Shown one piece after another: positions 8,261-17,454 of a stretch of 18,907 nt of DNA. How positions within the stretch are numbered: the stretch's first letter is position 1; the number at the start of each line of letters is the position of its first letter. The notes under the pieces were generated by a model. That model saw only the letters and a list, made by a program, of their open reading frames with translations. It was not told the origin of the DNA and ran no database searches. The stretch comes from Flavobacteriaceae bacterium (GTDB lineage: Bacteria; Bacteroidota; Bacteroidia; Flavobacteriales; Flavobacteriaceae), in assembly GCA_002702745.1 (NCBI GenBank), contig PABM01000012.1, positions 97,075 to 115,981 on the forward strand, written 5' to 3'. Made by a program: the position numbers and the translations under genes.

Positions 8261-9940
8261 ATGGAAAAATTAAATAAATATAGTTCCTCGATTACACAGG
8301 ATAATTCACAACCTGCTGCACAGGCAATGTTGTATGCTATTGGATTCTCAGATGAAGATTTTAATAAACCTCTGATAGGAATTGCAAGTACTGGATACGA
8401 AGGCAACCCTTGTAACATGCATCTTAATAATATAGCTTTAGACGTAAAATCGGGAGTTAATAGTATCGATTTTGTTGGCTTAATTTTTAATACAATCGGA
8501 GTAAGTGATGGAATTTCTATGGGAACACCAGGAATGAGATATTCTTTACCGTCCAGAGATATAATTGCAGATTCTGTTGAAACAGTTGTACAAGCGATGA
8601 GTTATGATGGTTTAATCACCGTTGTTGGTTGTGATAAAAATATGCCAGGTGCACTGATGGGAATGATAAGATTGAATAGACCATCAATTTTACTATATGG
8701 GGGGACAATTGATTCTGGCTGCCACAAAAAGAAAAAATTAGATATTGTTTCTGCGTTTGAAGCATGGGGAGAGAAAGTTTCAGGATCAATTGACAATAAA
8801 GAATACAAAGAAATTATCAAAAAATCATGTCCTGGGTCTGGAGCATGTGGAGGAATGTACACTGCAAATACTATGGCTTCGGCTATTGAAGCAACAGGTA
8901 TGTCTTTACCATTTTCTTCTTCAATTCCTGCCAACAATAACACAAGAAATAAAGTTTCAATTGACACAGGAAAGTCGATGAAGAAACTAATTGAGGCTGA
9001 TATTAAACCATTAGATATAATAACCAAAAAATCAATAGAAAACGCTATAACAACTGTTGTTGCTCTAGGAGGATCAACAAATGCAGTTTTACATTTTCTT
9101 GCAATTGCAAGAGCTGCAAAAATTGATTTTACACTTGATGATTTTCAAAGAATTAGTGAAAAAACTCCCTTTATTGCCGATTTAAAACCTAGTGGAAAGT
9201 ATCTAATGGAAGATTTACATGATATCGGAGGAATTCCTGTTGTACTTAAATATTTACTCAAAAAAGGTTTTTTACATGGCGATTGTTTAACCGTAACTGG
9301 AAAAACCTTGAAGGAAAATTTAGATAATGTTGCAAATATAAGTTTTGAACAAGATGTAATTAGATCATTTGAAAACCCCATAAAAGAAACAGGTCATATA
9401 AGGATATTATACGGAAATTTAGCTAGAGAAGGAAGTGTTGCTAAAATAACCGGAAAGGAAGGGCTTCATTTTAGCGGTACAGCAAATGTATTTGATTCTG
9501 AAGCACAAGCAAATATTGGCATAAAAAATGGGAGTGTTAAAAAGGGTGATGTTGTGGTAATCAGATATGTGGGTCCAAAGGGTGGCCCTGGAATGCCAGA
9601 AATGTTAAAGCCAACTGCTGGAATTATGGGTGCTGGTTTAGGAAAAGATGTTGCGTTAATTACAGATGGAAGATTTTCAGGTGGAACACACGGTTTTGTT
9701 GTTGGTCATATAACCCCTGAAGCACAGGTGGGTGGAAATATTTCTATTGTTAAAAATGGAGATAAAATATCAATTGATGCTGAAAGTAATACTATAACGT
9801 TACATGTTTCCGATAAAGAATTAGCAACAAGGAGAAAAAATTGGAAAACCCCTCCATTAAAGGTTGAAAAAGGATCATTATATAAATACGCTAATGTTGT
9901 TTCTTCAGCTTCTTTGGGATGTGTAACTGATGAATTTTAA
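8261..9940 (+). CDS. ilvD: Dihydroxy-acid dehydratase
   Basis: A 559-residue enzyme of the IlvD/Edd family, at the usual length. It dehydrates 2,3-dihydroxy-isovalerate or -3-methylvalerate to the 2-oxo acids, the third common step of valine and isoleucine synthesis (cytoplasm). The three Fe-S cluster cysteines are visible: C51 in NPCNMHL, C124 in GCDKNMPG and C196 in [33 protein letters not shown] (from about residue 470) carries the conserved C-terminal active-site segment. The family gives either a 2Fe-2S or 4Fe-4S cluster; the three-Cys pattern fits the IlvD class rather than 6-phosphogluconate dehydratase, as does the operon. It is the first gene of the ilv operon, ten bases before ilvB. 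No leader peptide is visible in the 101 bases upstream. Confidence 0.97.
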   Translation: MEKLNKYSSSITQDNSQPAAQAMLYAIGFSDEDFNKPLIGIASTGYEGNPCNMHLNNIALDVKSGVNSIDFVGLIFNTIGVSDGISMGTPGMRYSLPSRDIIADSVETVVQAMSYDGLITVVGCDKNMPGALMGMIRLNRPSILLYGGTIDSGCHKKKKLDIVSAFEAWGEKVSGSIDNKEYKEIIKKSCPGSGACGGMYTANTMASAIEATGMSLPFSSSIPANNNTRNKVSIDTGKSMKKLIEADIKPLDIITKKSIENAITTVVALGGSTNAVLHFLAIARAAKIDFTLDDFQRISEKTPFIADLKPSGKYLMEDLHDIGGIPVVLKYLLKKGFLHGDCLTVTGKTLKENLDNVANISFEQDVIRSFENPIKETGHIRILYGNLAREGSVAKITGKEGLHFSGTANVFDSEAQANIGIKNGSVKKGDVVVIRYVGPKGGPGMPEMLKPTAGIMGAGLGKDVALITDGRFSGGTHGFVVGHITPEAQVGGNISIVKNGDKISIDAESNTITLHVSDKELATRRKNWKTPPLKVEKGSLYKYANVVSSASLGCVTDEF

Positions 9941-9950
9941 TTAAAATATT

Positions 9951-11639
9951 ATGTCAAAAATTACCGGTAGTGAGGCTGTTATAAAATGTTTATTAGAGGA
10001 GCAAGTAGATATCATATATGGATATCCAGGAGGAGCAATAATGCCTGTTTATGATGAATTATATAAATACCAAGATAAAATATATCATGTGTTAACTAGA
10101 CACGAACAAGGTGCTACTCATTCTGCACAAGGTTTTGCAAGAATTTCTGGCAGAGTAGGAGTTGCTATAGCAACTTCAGGACCTGGAGCTACAAATTTAG
10201 TAACAGGCTTAGCAGATGCTCAAATTGATTCTACTCCAATGGTTTGTATTACCGGTCAAGTTAGTTCACACTTGCTTGGAAGTGATGCATTTCAAGAAAC
10301 TGATATTATCGGAATTTCAACGCCTATTACCAAATGGAACTATCAAATAACCAAAGCATCAGAAATTCCTGAAATATTTGCTAAGGCATTTTACATAGCT
10401 AAAAGCGGACGACCTGGACCTGTCTTAATTGATATAACCAAAGATGCCCAATTTGAAAAAATTAATTTTTCTTACCAAAAAACTGAGGGTATTAGAAGTT
10501 ATAAGCCAGAACCAAAAATTAATCTCAACAATATTAAACTAGCTGCTGAATTAATAAATAATGCAAAAAAACCTTTTATCGTTTGGGGTCAAGGTGTTAT
10601 TTTAGGTAATGCTGAGAAAGAGCTAATTAAATTTGTGGAAAAATCTGGAATTCCTGCAGCTTGGACGATTCTAGGAGCTTCTGCAATTCCAACAAGTCAT
10701 CCACTTAATGTTGGAATGCTTGGAATGCATGGAAATTATGCACCAAATGTTCTTACCAATGAATGTGACGTGCTTATTGCAATAGGAATGAGATTTGACG
10801 ATAGAGTTACAGGTGACGTAAATAGATATGCAAAGCAGGCAAAAATTATCCACTTTGAAATTGATCCCGCTGAGGTAAATAAAAATATTGAAGTAGATGT
10901 TGCAGTATTAGGTGATGCTAAACAAACTTTAAATGAAATTTTAAAAATAACAGACAATAAATCTTATAAAAAATGGCATGCAAAGTTTAAAGAATTATAT
11001 GAAATTGAATACAAAAAAGTAATACATGATGATTTAAACCCAAAGAAAGATGGGTTAAGAATGGGTGAAGTAATTAAGGAAATTAATATTCAAACCAAGG
11101 GTGATGCGGCTATTGTTTCAGATGTTGGACAGCACCAAATGATTGCTTGTAGATATTCTAATTTTAATAAAACAAAAAGCAATATAACATCCGGTGGGCT
11201 AGGAACTATGGGATTTGCATTACCAGCAGCAATTGGAGCCAAAATGGCTTGTCCTGAAAGAGAAGTTGTTGCGGTTATTGGTGATGGAGGTTATCAAATG
11301 ACTATTCAGGAATTAGGTACTGTTTTTCAAACAAAAGCAGCTGTTAAAATAGTTGTTTTAAATAATGACTTTTTAGGAATGGTGAGACAATGGCAGCAAT
11401 TATTCTTTGATAAAAGATATGCTTCAACTGAAATGGTAAATCCTGATTTTGTAAAAATCGCTGAAGGTTACTATTTAAAAGCTAAAAGGGTAACTAAAAG
11501 AGAAGATTTAGCTAATGCTGTAGAGGAAATGATAAAATCTGATGAACCATATTTTTTGGAAGTTGTTGTAGAAAAAGAAGATAATGTATTTCCAATGATA
11601 CCCACAGGTTCTTCAGTTTCAGAAATAAGATTAAGCTAA
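9951..11639 (+). CDS. ilvB: Acetolactate synthase, large (catalytic) subunit
   Basis: A 562-residue ThDP enzyme that condenses pyruvate with pyruvate or 2-oxobutyrate to form acetolactate or acetohydroxybutyrate. The N-terminal domain has GYPGGAIMPVYDEL (24-37) and the catalytic Glu52 in RHEQGATHSAQGF, followed by SGPGATNLVTGLADA. The C-terminal ThDP-Mg site is GDGGYQM (444-450) with NN about 30 residues on (LNNDFLGMVRQWQQLF). The segment QQLFFDKRYASTEM is typical of biosynthetic AHAS rather than catabolic acetolactate synthase. The regulatory subunit gene ilvN follows after six bases, confirming the biosynthetic assignment. Confidence 0.97.
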   Translation: MSKITGSEAVIKCLLEEQVDIIYGYPGGAIMPVYDELYKYQDKIYHVLTRHEQGATHSAQGFARISGRVGVAIATSGPGATNLVTGLADAQIDSTPMVCITGQVSSHLLGSDAFQETDIIGISTPITKWNYQITKASEIPEIFAKAFYIAKSGRPGPVLIDITKDAQFEKINFSYQKTEGIRSYKPEPKINLNNIKLAAELINNAKKPFIVWGQGVILGNAEKELIKFVEKSGIPAAWTILGASAIPTSHPLNVGMLGMHGNYAPNVLTNECDVLIAIGMRFDDRVTGDVNRYAKQAKIIHFEIDPAEVNKNIEVDVAVLGDAKQTLNEILKITDNKSYKKWHAKFKELYEIEYKKVIHDDLNPKKDGLRMGEVIKEINIQTKGDAAIVSDVGQHQMIACRYSNFNKTKSNITSGGLGTMGFALPAAIGAKMACPEREVVAVIGDGGYQMTIQELGTVFQTKAAVKIVVLNNDFLGMVRQWQQLFFDKRYASTEMVNPDFVKIAEGYYLKAKRVTKREDLANAVEEMIKSDEPYFLEVVVEKEDNVFPMIPTGSSVSEIRLS

Positions 11640-11645
11640 CTAGTT

Positions 11646-12179
11646 ATGGGAAAAAATTTAATAAAATATACAGTTTCTGTCTACACTGAAGATAGTGTAG
11701 GTTTGCTAAATAGGATTTCAGCTATATTCCAAAGAAGACACATTAATATTGAAAGCTTCAACTCATCAATGACAGAAATCAAAAATGTTCAAAGATGGAC
11801 TATTCTTGTAGTTACAGCAGAATCGTTGATAAAAAAAATAGTTGGTCAAATTAACAGACAAATTGAAGTTATTCAGGCATACTATCACACTGATGAAGAA
11901 ACTATATATCAAGAGTCATGTTTGTTTAAAATAAAATCATCTTTGTTATTTGATGATAGAAAAATTCAAAATATAATTAAAGAAAGTAATGCAATTATAG
12001 TAACAGTTAACCCTGAATTTTTTGTAATTGAAAAATCAGGCAGAACACACGAGCTAGATGTCCTTTATGAAAAGTTAAATAAATATGGGATTTTACAATA
12101 TGTTAGATCTGCGAGAATTGCAGTAACAAAAGCTCCGTTAATGATTTCAGAAATACTAACCGATTTTAAAAAAAAATAA
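11646..12179 (+). CDS. ilvN: Acetolactate synthase, small (regulatory) subunit
   Basis: A 177-residue protein with an N-terminal ACT domain (about 7-80: YTVSVYTEDSVGLLNRISAI, RRHINIESFNSS) and a C-terminal IlvN/IlvH-type domain (about 95-170). It activates the large subunit and, in characterised homologues, gives feedback inhibition by valine. The length fits the single-ACT form of about 160-180 residues. It lies six bases after ilvB and six before ilvC. Which amino acid inhibits this enzyme cannot be told from the sequence. Confidence 0.95.
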   Translation: MGKNLIKYTVSVYTEDSVGLLNRISAIFQRRHINIESFNSSMTEIKNVQRWTILVVTAESLIKKIVGQINRQIEVIQAYYHTDEETIYQESCLFKIKSSLLFDDRKIQNIIKESNAIIVTVNPEFFVIEKSGRTHELDVLYEKLNKYGILQYVRSARIAVTKAPLMISEILTDFKKK

Positions 12180-12185
12180 CACGAT

Positions 12186-13655
12186 ATGAGTAATTATTTC
12201 AATTCACTTAACAAATCAGAGAAAAAATCACAGTTGTCTAAGTGTAGATTTATGAATATTGATGAGTTTCAAAATGAAAATAATATTTTAAAAGAAAAAA
12301 ATATTGTTATTGTTGGTTGTGGTGCACAAGGTCTGAACCAGGGTTTAAATATGCGAGATTCAGGTTTAAATATTTCATATGCTTTAAGAGATAGTGCAAT
12401 TTCATCAAAAAGAAAGTCATTCATAAACGCTAGTAGTAATAATTTTAAAGTTGGATCTTTTGATGAGTTAATTCCAAATGCTGATATGGTAATTAATTTG
12501 ACGCCTGATAAGAATCATACTCAAGTAGTTAATACTGTTATGCCTCTAATGAAAAAAAATTCAATTCTTTCATATTCACATGGTTTTAATATAGTGGAAG
12601 AAGGAATTAAAATCAGAGAAGATATAACGGTAATTATGGTTGCTCCAAAATGTCCAGGAACAGAAGTTAGAGAAGAGTTTAAAAGAGGTTTTGGTGTGCC
12701 GACATTAATCGCAGTACATTCTGCAAATGACCCCAATAGTCAAGGATTAGATTTAGCAAAAGCATATGCGTATTCACTTGGTTCAAATAGGGCTGGAGTT
12801 CTAGAATCATCTTTCGTTGCAGAAGTAAAAAGTGATTTAATGGGAGAGCAGACTATTTTATGTGGTGTACTTCAGACGGCATCAATACTATTATTTGAAA
12901 AAATGGTTTCCGAGGGTTTAGAAAAGACATATGCCGCAAAACAAATTCAAAATGGTTGGGAGATTATTACTGAGTCATTAAAGCACGGAGGTATTTCTAA
13001 AATGATGAATTCGATTTCTGACAGTTCTAAAATCGAAGCAAACAGAATTGCAGCAGAACTTAAAGAGATTATGACGCCCCTTTTTAAAAAGCATATGGAT
13101 GATATAATGTCTGGAGAGTTTTCAGAAGGTATGATGGAAGATTGGAATAACGACGATAAAAAACTTCTTAATTGGAGGGAGGAGACTGGTGAGACAGCAT
13201 TTGAAAAAACACCTTCAACCGAAAAGGCTATTTCTAATCGTGAATATTTTGAAAAAGGAATTGCCATGATAGCATTTATAAAGTCGGGAGTTGAATTAGC
13301 TTTTGAAACAATGGTTGAAGCTGGTATCATTGACGAATCAGCGTATTATGAATCTTTACATGAATTACCCTTAATTGCAAATTTAGTTGCAAGAAAGAAA
13401 TTATATGAAATGAATAGTATAATTTCTGATACAGCTGAATACGGATGTTACTTATTTGCAAATGAAGCAAAACCAATATTAAAAAATTATGTTAGTAAAT
13501 TAAGCTTATCTTCTTTAGGGATAGAGCCTAATATTAATATGGAAATTGATAAAGACTTACTTAAAAAAATTAACTTTGAAATAAACAATCATCCTATTGA
13601 AAAGACTGGACTAGAGCTTAGAAAGTCTATGACAGCGATGAAAAATTTATTTTAG
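12186..13655 (+). CDS. ilvC: Ketol-acid reductoisomerase, class II (long form)
   Basis: A 489-residue enzyme that isomerises and reduces acetolactate or acetohydroxybutyrate to the 2,3-dihydroxy acids. The Rossmann loop [20 protein letters not shown] starts at residue 44. Arg68, Arg76 and Ser78 in the following strand-loop align with the NADPH-phosphate contacts of E. coli IlvC, so NADPH should be the cofactor. [19 protein letters not shown] is also nearly E. coli-like. The length and the duplicated C-terminal domain mark class II (about 490 residues) rather than the short class I of about 330. The stop TAG shares its G with the GTG start of ilvA. Confidence 0.97.
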   Translation: MSNYFNSLNKSEKKSQLSKCRFMNIDEFQNENNILKEKNIVIVGCGAQGLNQGLNMRDSGLNISYALRDSAISSKRKSFINASSNNFKVGSFDELIPNADMVINLTPDKNHTQVVNTVMPLMKKNSILSYSHGFNIVEEGIKIREDITVIMVAPKCPGTEVREEFKRGFGVPTLIAVHSANDPNSQGLDLAKAYAYSLGSNRAGVLESSFVAEVKSDLMGEQTILCGVLQTASILLFEKMVSEGLEKTYAAKQIQNGWEIITESLKHGGISKMMNSISDSSKIEANRIAAELKEIMTPLFKKHMDDIMSGEFSEGMMEDWNNDDKKLLNWREETGETAFEKTPSTEKAISNREYFEKGIAMIAFIKSGVELAFETMVEAGIIDESAYYESLHELPLIANLVARKKLYEMNSIISDTAEYGCYLFANEAKPILKNYVSKLSLSSLGIEPNINMEIDKDLLKKINFEINNHPIEKTGLELRKSMTAMKNLF

Positions 13656-14662
13656 TGGGTAATTTTATCGGATTAAATGAAATAAAAAAAGCTAGCCAAA
13701 TACTGGAGACAGTAGTAATTGAATCTCCTTTCCAGAAAATTGAAAGTTACTCTCAAAACTATAATTCTAATATATTTTTTAAAAGGGAAGATTTACAAAA
13801 AGTAAGATCATTTAAGATAAGAGGTGCTTTTAATAAAATTTCATCCTTAAATCACTCTCAAGTAATAAATGGAATAGTTTGTGCTAGTGCTGGAAATCAT
13901 GCTCAAGGTTTTGCTGTTAGCTGTAGCACCCTGGGTTATAAGGGAAAAGTATTTATGCCTACAACTACTCCAAATCAAAAAATTGAACAAGTTAAAAAAT
14001 TTGGAAAAACTAATGTTGAGGTTGTTTTATTTGGAGAAAACTTTACCCAGGCTTATGAAAAAGCGTTGCAAGAATGTGATAAATATGATAAAACTTTTAT
14101 TCATCCTTTTGATGATAAAAAAGTAATTGCAGGACAGGCTACATTATTTTTAGAAATAATTAATCAATTTAAAGATCATCTTGATTATCTATTTATTCCA
14201 ATTGGAGGTGGTGGATTAATTTCAGGCGCAATAAATGTTTTCAAGCAATTAAGTCCTATGACAAAAATAATAGGAATTGAGCCTAAAGGAGCTCCATCAA
14301 TGTCTAAATCTATTAATAAAAATAAGTTAATTACTTTAAGTGGAATTGATGGTTTTGTTGATGGAGTTGCGGTTAAAAAAGTTGGCAATTATAGCTTTGA
14401 TTATTGTAAAGAACATTTAGATGATTTGATAATTTTAGATGAGAATGAAATATGTAATTCTATTCTAGAACTAAAATCATATGAAAATATTATTGCTGAA
14501 CCGGCAGGTGCAATGTCAAGTGCTGCTCTAAGACATTATAGACATAAAATCATAAATAAAAATATTGGTTGTATAATTTGTGGAGGAAATAACGATAATT
14601 CTAGAATGCCTGAAATAAAAAAAAGAGCTGATACCTGGAAATCTAATAATCCAAAAAACTAG
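13655..14662 (+). CDS. ilvA: Threonine ammonia-lyase, catalytic domain only
   Basis: A 335-residue PLP enzyme that deaminates threonine to 2-oxobutyrate, the entry to isoleucine synthesis. The PLP lysine is K54 in RSFKIRGAFN. The phosphate-binding loop is GGGGLISG (from about 185), and GGNNDNSRMPEIKKR lies near the C-terminus. The protein stops just where biosynthetic IlvA proteins enter their C-terminal ACT-like regulatory region, so it resembles the short TdcB-type form (about 330 residues). Its place at the end of the ilv operon nevertheless points to a biosynthetic role. The start is GTG, overlapping the ilvC stop by one base (TAGTG), which suggests translational coupling. Its 3' end overlaps the convergent glycosyltransferase gene by 20 bases. 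No remnant of a lost regulatory domain is seen downstream. Confidence 0.93.
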   Translation: MGNFIGLNEIKKASQILETVVIESPFQKIESYSQNYNSNIFFKREDLQKVRSFKIRGAFNKISSLNHSQVINGIVCASAGNHAQGFAVSCSTLGYKGKVFMPTTTPNQKIEQVKKFGKTNVEVVLFGENFTQAYEKALQECDKYDKTFIHPFDDKKVIAGQATLFLEIINQFKDHLDYLFIPIGGGGLISGAINVFKQLSPMTKIIGIEPKGAPSMSKSINKNKLITLSGIDGFVDGVAVKKVGNYSFDYCKEHLDDLIILDENEICNSILELKSYENIIAEPAGAMSSAALRHYRHKIINKNIGCIICGGNNDNSRMPEIKKRADTWKSNNPKN

Positions 14663-15623
14663 TTTTTTCTTGCTGTCCAGTGAAATCAAAGTATTTTTCT
14701 AAAACTAACAATGATATAAGATCTTCTCTGCTTTTATTTTTGAATTGTATAACATAATCATTGGCGTTTTTGATAATCCTTTTACATTTTTCAGGATTCT
14801 TAATGTAGTATTCAACTTTACTTTCTAAATCTGAATAATCTTCCTTTATTTCAATATAATGCTTTTCCGGAATTAGCTTATTTTCCATAAACCAAGATTC
14901 AATTTTAGGTCTGGGCATCACAGCAATTGAATTTGAAGACATTACCCATTTTAGATTTGTAGCAACATCAACTCCCTCTACACACATAACAAATTTATAT
15001 TTTAAGTGATCTTCTATTGATATTTTATTTTTTAGCCATTCTGGGTGTGGTGTATTCTTATTTATTGCTCCAAGGTCGCATAACTGATTATTAAAGTATA
15101 TTTTAAAAAAATCAATTCTTTTTTTATGCTTTTTAGTTATCGCAGATCTTCCAATTAGTTTATTAATTTTATTATCAAATTCATTAGAATCTTTTGTATA
15201 TGTAAAATGCCTGATTTTGTTTAGCTTCAGCAAAATTGAATTTTGATTATTCTCATTGATTGGTCTACTTTTTACAATAGATGGAACATCAGGGCTATGA
15301 GTGATATCTCCAAATAGCATTTTTAACTTTAACCTTTTTTCAAAGAATCTAGTGTATTTGTAGGTATCAAAAAAATAAGTTCTATGGAAGTTTTTAATTT
15401 TAAAATTATTAAGACTTTCAACATCCTTATTTAGCTTAATTTCTTTGTTTAGTTTGTTGTAATAGTTTACCCTATTTTTAATATATTCAAAATCAAAATC
15501 AGACAGAGAGTTTAATTTCTTTTTTAAACTATTTCTGTAGAGAAAATCTGGAATTAATAAGCTTAAATAATTTAATAAATAATATTTCTGCTTATTGTTG
15601 CGATGTTTAATACTTGAAAGCAT
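14643..15623 (-). CDS. Glycosyltransferase family 90 (CAP10/LpsA-like)
   Basis: A 326-residue protein with the hallmark GT90/CAP10 core: FGDITHSPDVPSIVKSRPI near residue 100, FKIYFNNQLCDLGA in the middle, and HLKYKFVMCVEGVDVATNLKWVMSSNS in the last third. The core continues with the typical VMPRPKIESWFMENKLIPEKHYIEI. Bacterial GT90 members transfer glucose or xylose to lipopolysaccharide or related glycans; donor and acceptor here are unknown. There is no signal peptide or membrane helix, so it probably acts on the cytoplasmic face. The N-terminal 60 residues are Lys/Tyr-rich. It stands alone, divergent from the GapN-like gene and convergent with ilvA, with a 20-base overlap at its 3' end. 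Confidence 0.87.
   Translation of the reverse strand: MLSSIKHRNNKQKYYLLNYLSLLIPDFLYRNSLKKKLNSLSDFDFEYIKNRVNYYNKLNKEIKLNKDVESLNNFKIKNFHRTYFFDTYKYTRFFEKRLKLKMLFGDITHSPDVPSIVKSRPINENNQNSILLKLNKIRHFTYTKDSNEFDNKINKLIGRSAITKKHKKRIDFFKIYFNNQLCDLGAINKNTPHPEWLKNKISIEDHLKYKFVMCVEGVDVATNLKWVMSSNSIAVMPRPKIESWFMENKLIPEKHYIEIKEDYSDLESKVEYYIKNPEKCKRIIKNANDYVIQFKNKSREDLISLLVLEKYFDFTGQQEKTSFLDY
14653..14668. repeat. Perfect AT palindrome at the ilvA/GT90 convergent end
   Basis: AAAAAACTAGTTTTTT is a perfect 16-base palindrome that holds the ilvA stop codon and lies in the overlap of the two convergent genes. It could act as a weak bidirectional terminator, but it has only two G/C pairs and no separate loop. 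No other terminator is visible here. Confidence 0.35.
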
Positions 15624-15642
15624 CGAAAAAGGTAATTAATGT

Positions 15643-15674
15643 ATTCCAAACTTAGTGATTTATTTTTTTGGAAT
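15643..15674. repeat. Inverted repeat in the GT90/GapN divergent promoter region
   Basis: ATTCCAAA (15643-15650) and TTTGGAAT (15667-15674) are perfect 8-base inverted arms separated by 16 bases. The left arm overlaps the -7 box of the GT90 gene. The layout fits either a regulator-binding site or a hairpin. Confidence 0.4.
15647..15654 (-). promoter_or_regulatory. Bacteroidota -7 box for the GT90 gene
   Basis: The minus strand reads TAAGTTTG, a perfect TAnnTTTG match, with 23 bases between the box and the ATG at 15623. No obvious TTG lies at the expected -33 distance. Confidence 0.5.
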
Positions 15675-15703
15675 GGAAATTGATGCATAGTAAATTTATT
15701 ATT

Positions 15704-17296
15704 ATGGAATTTAAATTTAAGCAGATACCACAAGAGTTTGAGATAACTGAAAAGATAAAGCAAGATAACTTTCTGGTCAATGGAAAGTTGGTTAAATGGG
15801 ATGGTGAATTTTCACCTGTTTATTCTACAATCTCATCAACTCCTGAATATAAGCCTACTTTGCTTGGTGAAATACCAAGTTTGGGTAAGGATGAAGCTAT
15901 TAAGGCGCTAGACTCTGCCTGTAATGCATTCGACAAAGGAAAGGGTTTATGGCCAACAATGAAGGTTATTGATCGCATTAATGCAATGGAAAACTTCGTT
16001 GAAGAAATGAAGCAGAAAAGAGATACAGTTGTAAAGTTATTGATGTGGGAGATTGGAAAAAACTATACTGATTCTCAAAAAGAATTTGATAGAACCGTAG
16101 ATTACATTTACGATACAATTGAAGCTTACAAGAAAATTGATAGAGATTCTGCAAAATTTCAAAAACATAGTGGTATCAATGCACACATTCGTAGGGGACC
16201 ACTTGGTGTAGTTCTTTGTTTAGGACCATATAATTATCCGCTGAATGAGACATTTTGTCTTTTAATTCCAGCTTTAATTATGGGTAACACAGTGATATTC
16301 AAGCCAGCTAAACACGGTGTGCTATTAATTTCTCCATTAATGGAAGCTTTCAAAAAACATTTTCCACCCGGTGTAGTAAATATTTTATTTGGAAGAGGTA
16401 GGGTTTTAGCAACTCCTATTATGGAGTCTGGTAAAGTAAATGTCTTGGCACTAATAGGACATAGTTCTTCAGCTAATTCCTTGCAAGAATCTCATCCAAA
16501 GAAAAATAGACTAAGATTAGTCTTGGGTCTTGAGGCAAAAAATCCAGCGATTATATTGCCAGATGCTGACTTAGACTTAACGATTCAGGAATGTATAAAC
16601 GGATCCCTTTCTTATAACGGACAAAGATGTACCGCTCTTAAAATAATTTATGTCCATGATGAAATTAGAGATGAATTTCTCAACAGGTTTTCTAAGGCTG
16701 TTGATGAATTAAAATACGGAAATCCATGGGAGGAAAACGTTAAGTTAACTCCGCTACCAGAACCAAATAAACCCGAATACATACAATCACTAATTACTGA
16801 TGCAAAACAGAAGGGTGCTAAGGTAGTTAATGCTAAAGGTGGAATTCAGTGTGAAAATTATGTATATCCCGCTATTTTATACCCTGTTACTAAAGATATG
16901 AGTGTTTATAAAGAGGAGCAGTTTGGACCAGTGATTCCGATAATTTCATTTAAAGATATTAATGAACCACTTGATGACATGGCAGAATCAAATTACGGAC
17001 AACAGGTGAGTGTTTTTGGAAAGGAAATAAAGAAACTAGGTCCTCTAATTGACACCCTTGTGAATTTAGTTTGTAGGGTCAATATAAATAGTTCATGTCA
17101 ACGAGGCCCTGATATTTACCCATTTACAGGAAGAAAAGATTCTGCATTCAGTACATTAAGTGTCCATGATGCACTAAGATCATTTTCAATTCGTACGTTT
17201 GTTGCCTCAAAGGATAATAATGAAAATAATAAAATAATTAAGGATTTGTTAAGTTCTGATAATTCTAACTTTGTATCTACAGATTATATTCTTTAG
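15704..17296 (+). CDS. gapN: GapN-like NADP-dependent glyceraldehyde-3-phosphate dehydrogenase (aldehyde dehydrogenase superfamily)
   Basis: A 530-residue aldehyde dehydrogenase. Its closest recognisable group is the flavobacterial non-phosphorylating GAPDH-like enzymes, which oxidise glyceraldehyde-3-phosphate to 3-phosphoglycerate and make NADPH. The cofactor and oxyanion region is [20 protein letters not shown], followed by IFKPAKHG. The nucleophile is C309 in NGQRCTALK. The usual catalytic-Glu motif (LELGGK) is replaced by [10 protein letters not shown]: Gly stands 34 residues before the Cys and a Glu (E277) 32 before. The end [23 protein letters not shown] fits this subgroup. I chose the ATG at 15704 (MEFKFKQIP) because the upstream alternatives (TTG 15668, ATG 15683) add a non-descript [12 protein letters not shown], and TAAATTTATTATT precedes this ATG. 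The superfamily is certain; the substrate is inferred from family resemblance. Confidence 0.82.
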   Translation: MEFKFKQIPQEFEITEKIKQDNFLVNGKLVKWDGEFSPVYSTISSTPEYKPTLLGEIPSLGKDEAIKALDSACNAFDKGKGLWPTMKVIDRINAMENFVEEMKQKRDTVVKLLMWEIGKNYTDSQKEFDRTVDYIYDTIEAYKKIDRDSAKFQKHSGINAHIRRGPLGVVLCLGPYNYPLNETFCLLIPALIMGNTVIFKPAKHGVLLISPLMEAFKKHFPPGVVNILFGRGRVLATPIMESGKVNVLALIGHSSSANSLQESHPKKNRLRLVLGLEAKNPAIILPDADLDLTIQECINGSLSYNGQRCTALKIIYVHDEIRDEFLNRFSKAVDELKYGNPWEENVKLTPLPEPNKPEYIQSLITDAKQKGAKVVNAKGGIQCENYVYPAILYPVTKDMSVYKEEQFGPVIPIISFKDINEPLDDMAESNYGQQVSVFGKEIKKLGPLIDTLVNLVCRVNINSSCQRGPDIYPFTGRKDSAFSTLSVHDALRSFSIRTFVASKDNNENNKIIKDLLSSDNSNFVSTDYIL

Positions 17297-17322
17297 TTAA
17301 TTTTTCTTTTTTTTAATAAATA

Positions 17323-17332
17323 TTATTTACAT
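17323..17332 (+). promoter_or_regulatory. Candidate promoter element of the Phe/Tyr operon
   Basis: TTATTTACAT lies 21 bases before the leader-peptide ATG. The identical ten bases stand at the identical distance before ilvD. It does not match TAnnTTTG well, and no -33 TTG is visible, so this rests on the shared position alone. Confidence 0.35.
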
Positions 17333-17353
17333 TAGACCAATCAATATTTAAAA

Positions 17354-17413
17354 ATGCTATTTTTTAACTACAATTTTAACTTCTATTACTTCTTTTATTT
17401 AAAAAGGATGTAG
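17354..17413 (+). CDS. Phe/Tyr-rich leader peptide of the pheA operon
   Basis: A short open frame of 19 codons plus TAG encodes MLFFNYNFNFYYFFYLKRM, with six Phe and four Tyr codons, all between codons 3 and 15. It ends 63 bases before the pheA start. Its composition matches the operon it precedes, which makes Phe (pheA) and probably Tyr, so it has the hallmark of an attenuator leader peptide whose translation measures charged tRNA-Phe and tRNA-Tyr. The antiterminator and terminator segments follow immediately; the antiterminator's first base is the last base of this stop codon. The peptide itself probably has no other function. An AT-rich TATTTAAAA precedes the ATG, as usual in this group. 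Confidence 0.85.
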   Translation: MLFFNYNFNFYYFFYLKRM

Positions 17414-17454
17414 AGGCTGTTGTAATATAACTAATCAGAATTATTTATGGTCTC
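17413..17454 (+). promoter_or_regulatory. Candidate antiterminator stem of the pheA attenuator
   Basis: GAGGCTGT (17413-17420) can pair with ATGGTCTC (17447-17454) over eight positions, including three G-U pairs. After a small internal loop, TAAT (17423-17426) pairs with ATTA (17440-17443). The 3' arm uses GTCTC (17450-17454), the 5' arm of the terminator, so the two structures exclude each other. A ribosome stalled on the Phe/Tyr codons would leave the 5' arm free; one at the stop codon would cover it. Pairing was judged by eye, without energies. Confidence 0.6.

Noticed and set aside
8602..9027. 141-codon open frame on the minus strand inside ilvD
   Set aside because: It is a shadow of a firmly identified gene, with no recognisable protein features. 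Similar antisense frames inside ilvB, ilvC and ilvA were rejected for the same reason.
14663..14900. Frameshifted remains of an IlvA regulatory domain after the ilvA stop
   Set aside because: The bases encode the conserved C-terminal part of the GT90 protein on the other strand, and no ACT-like sequence is seen in any plus frame.
15668..15703. TTG (15668) or ATG (15683) as the start of the GapN-like gene
   Set aside because: The added residues look unlike the family N-terminus, and the TTG lies inside the right arm of the inverted repeat. The ATG at 15704 has the typical A/T-rich upstream stretch.
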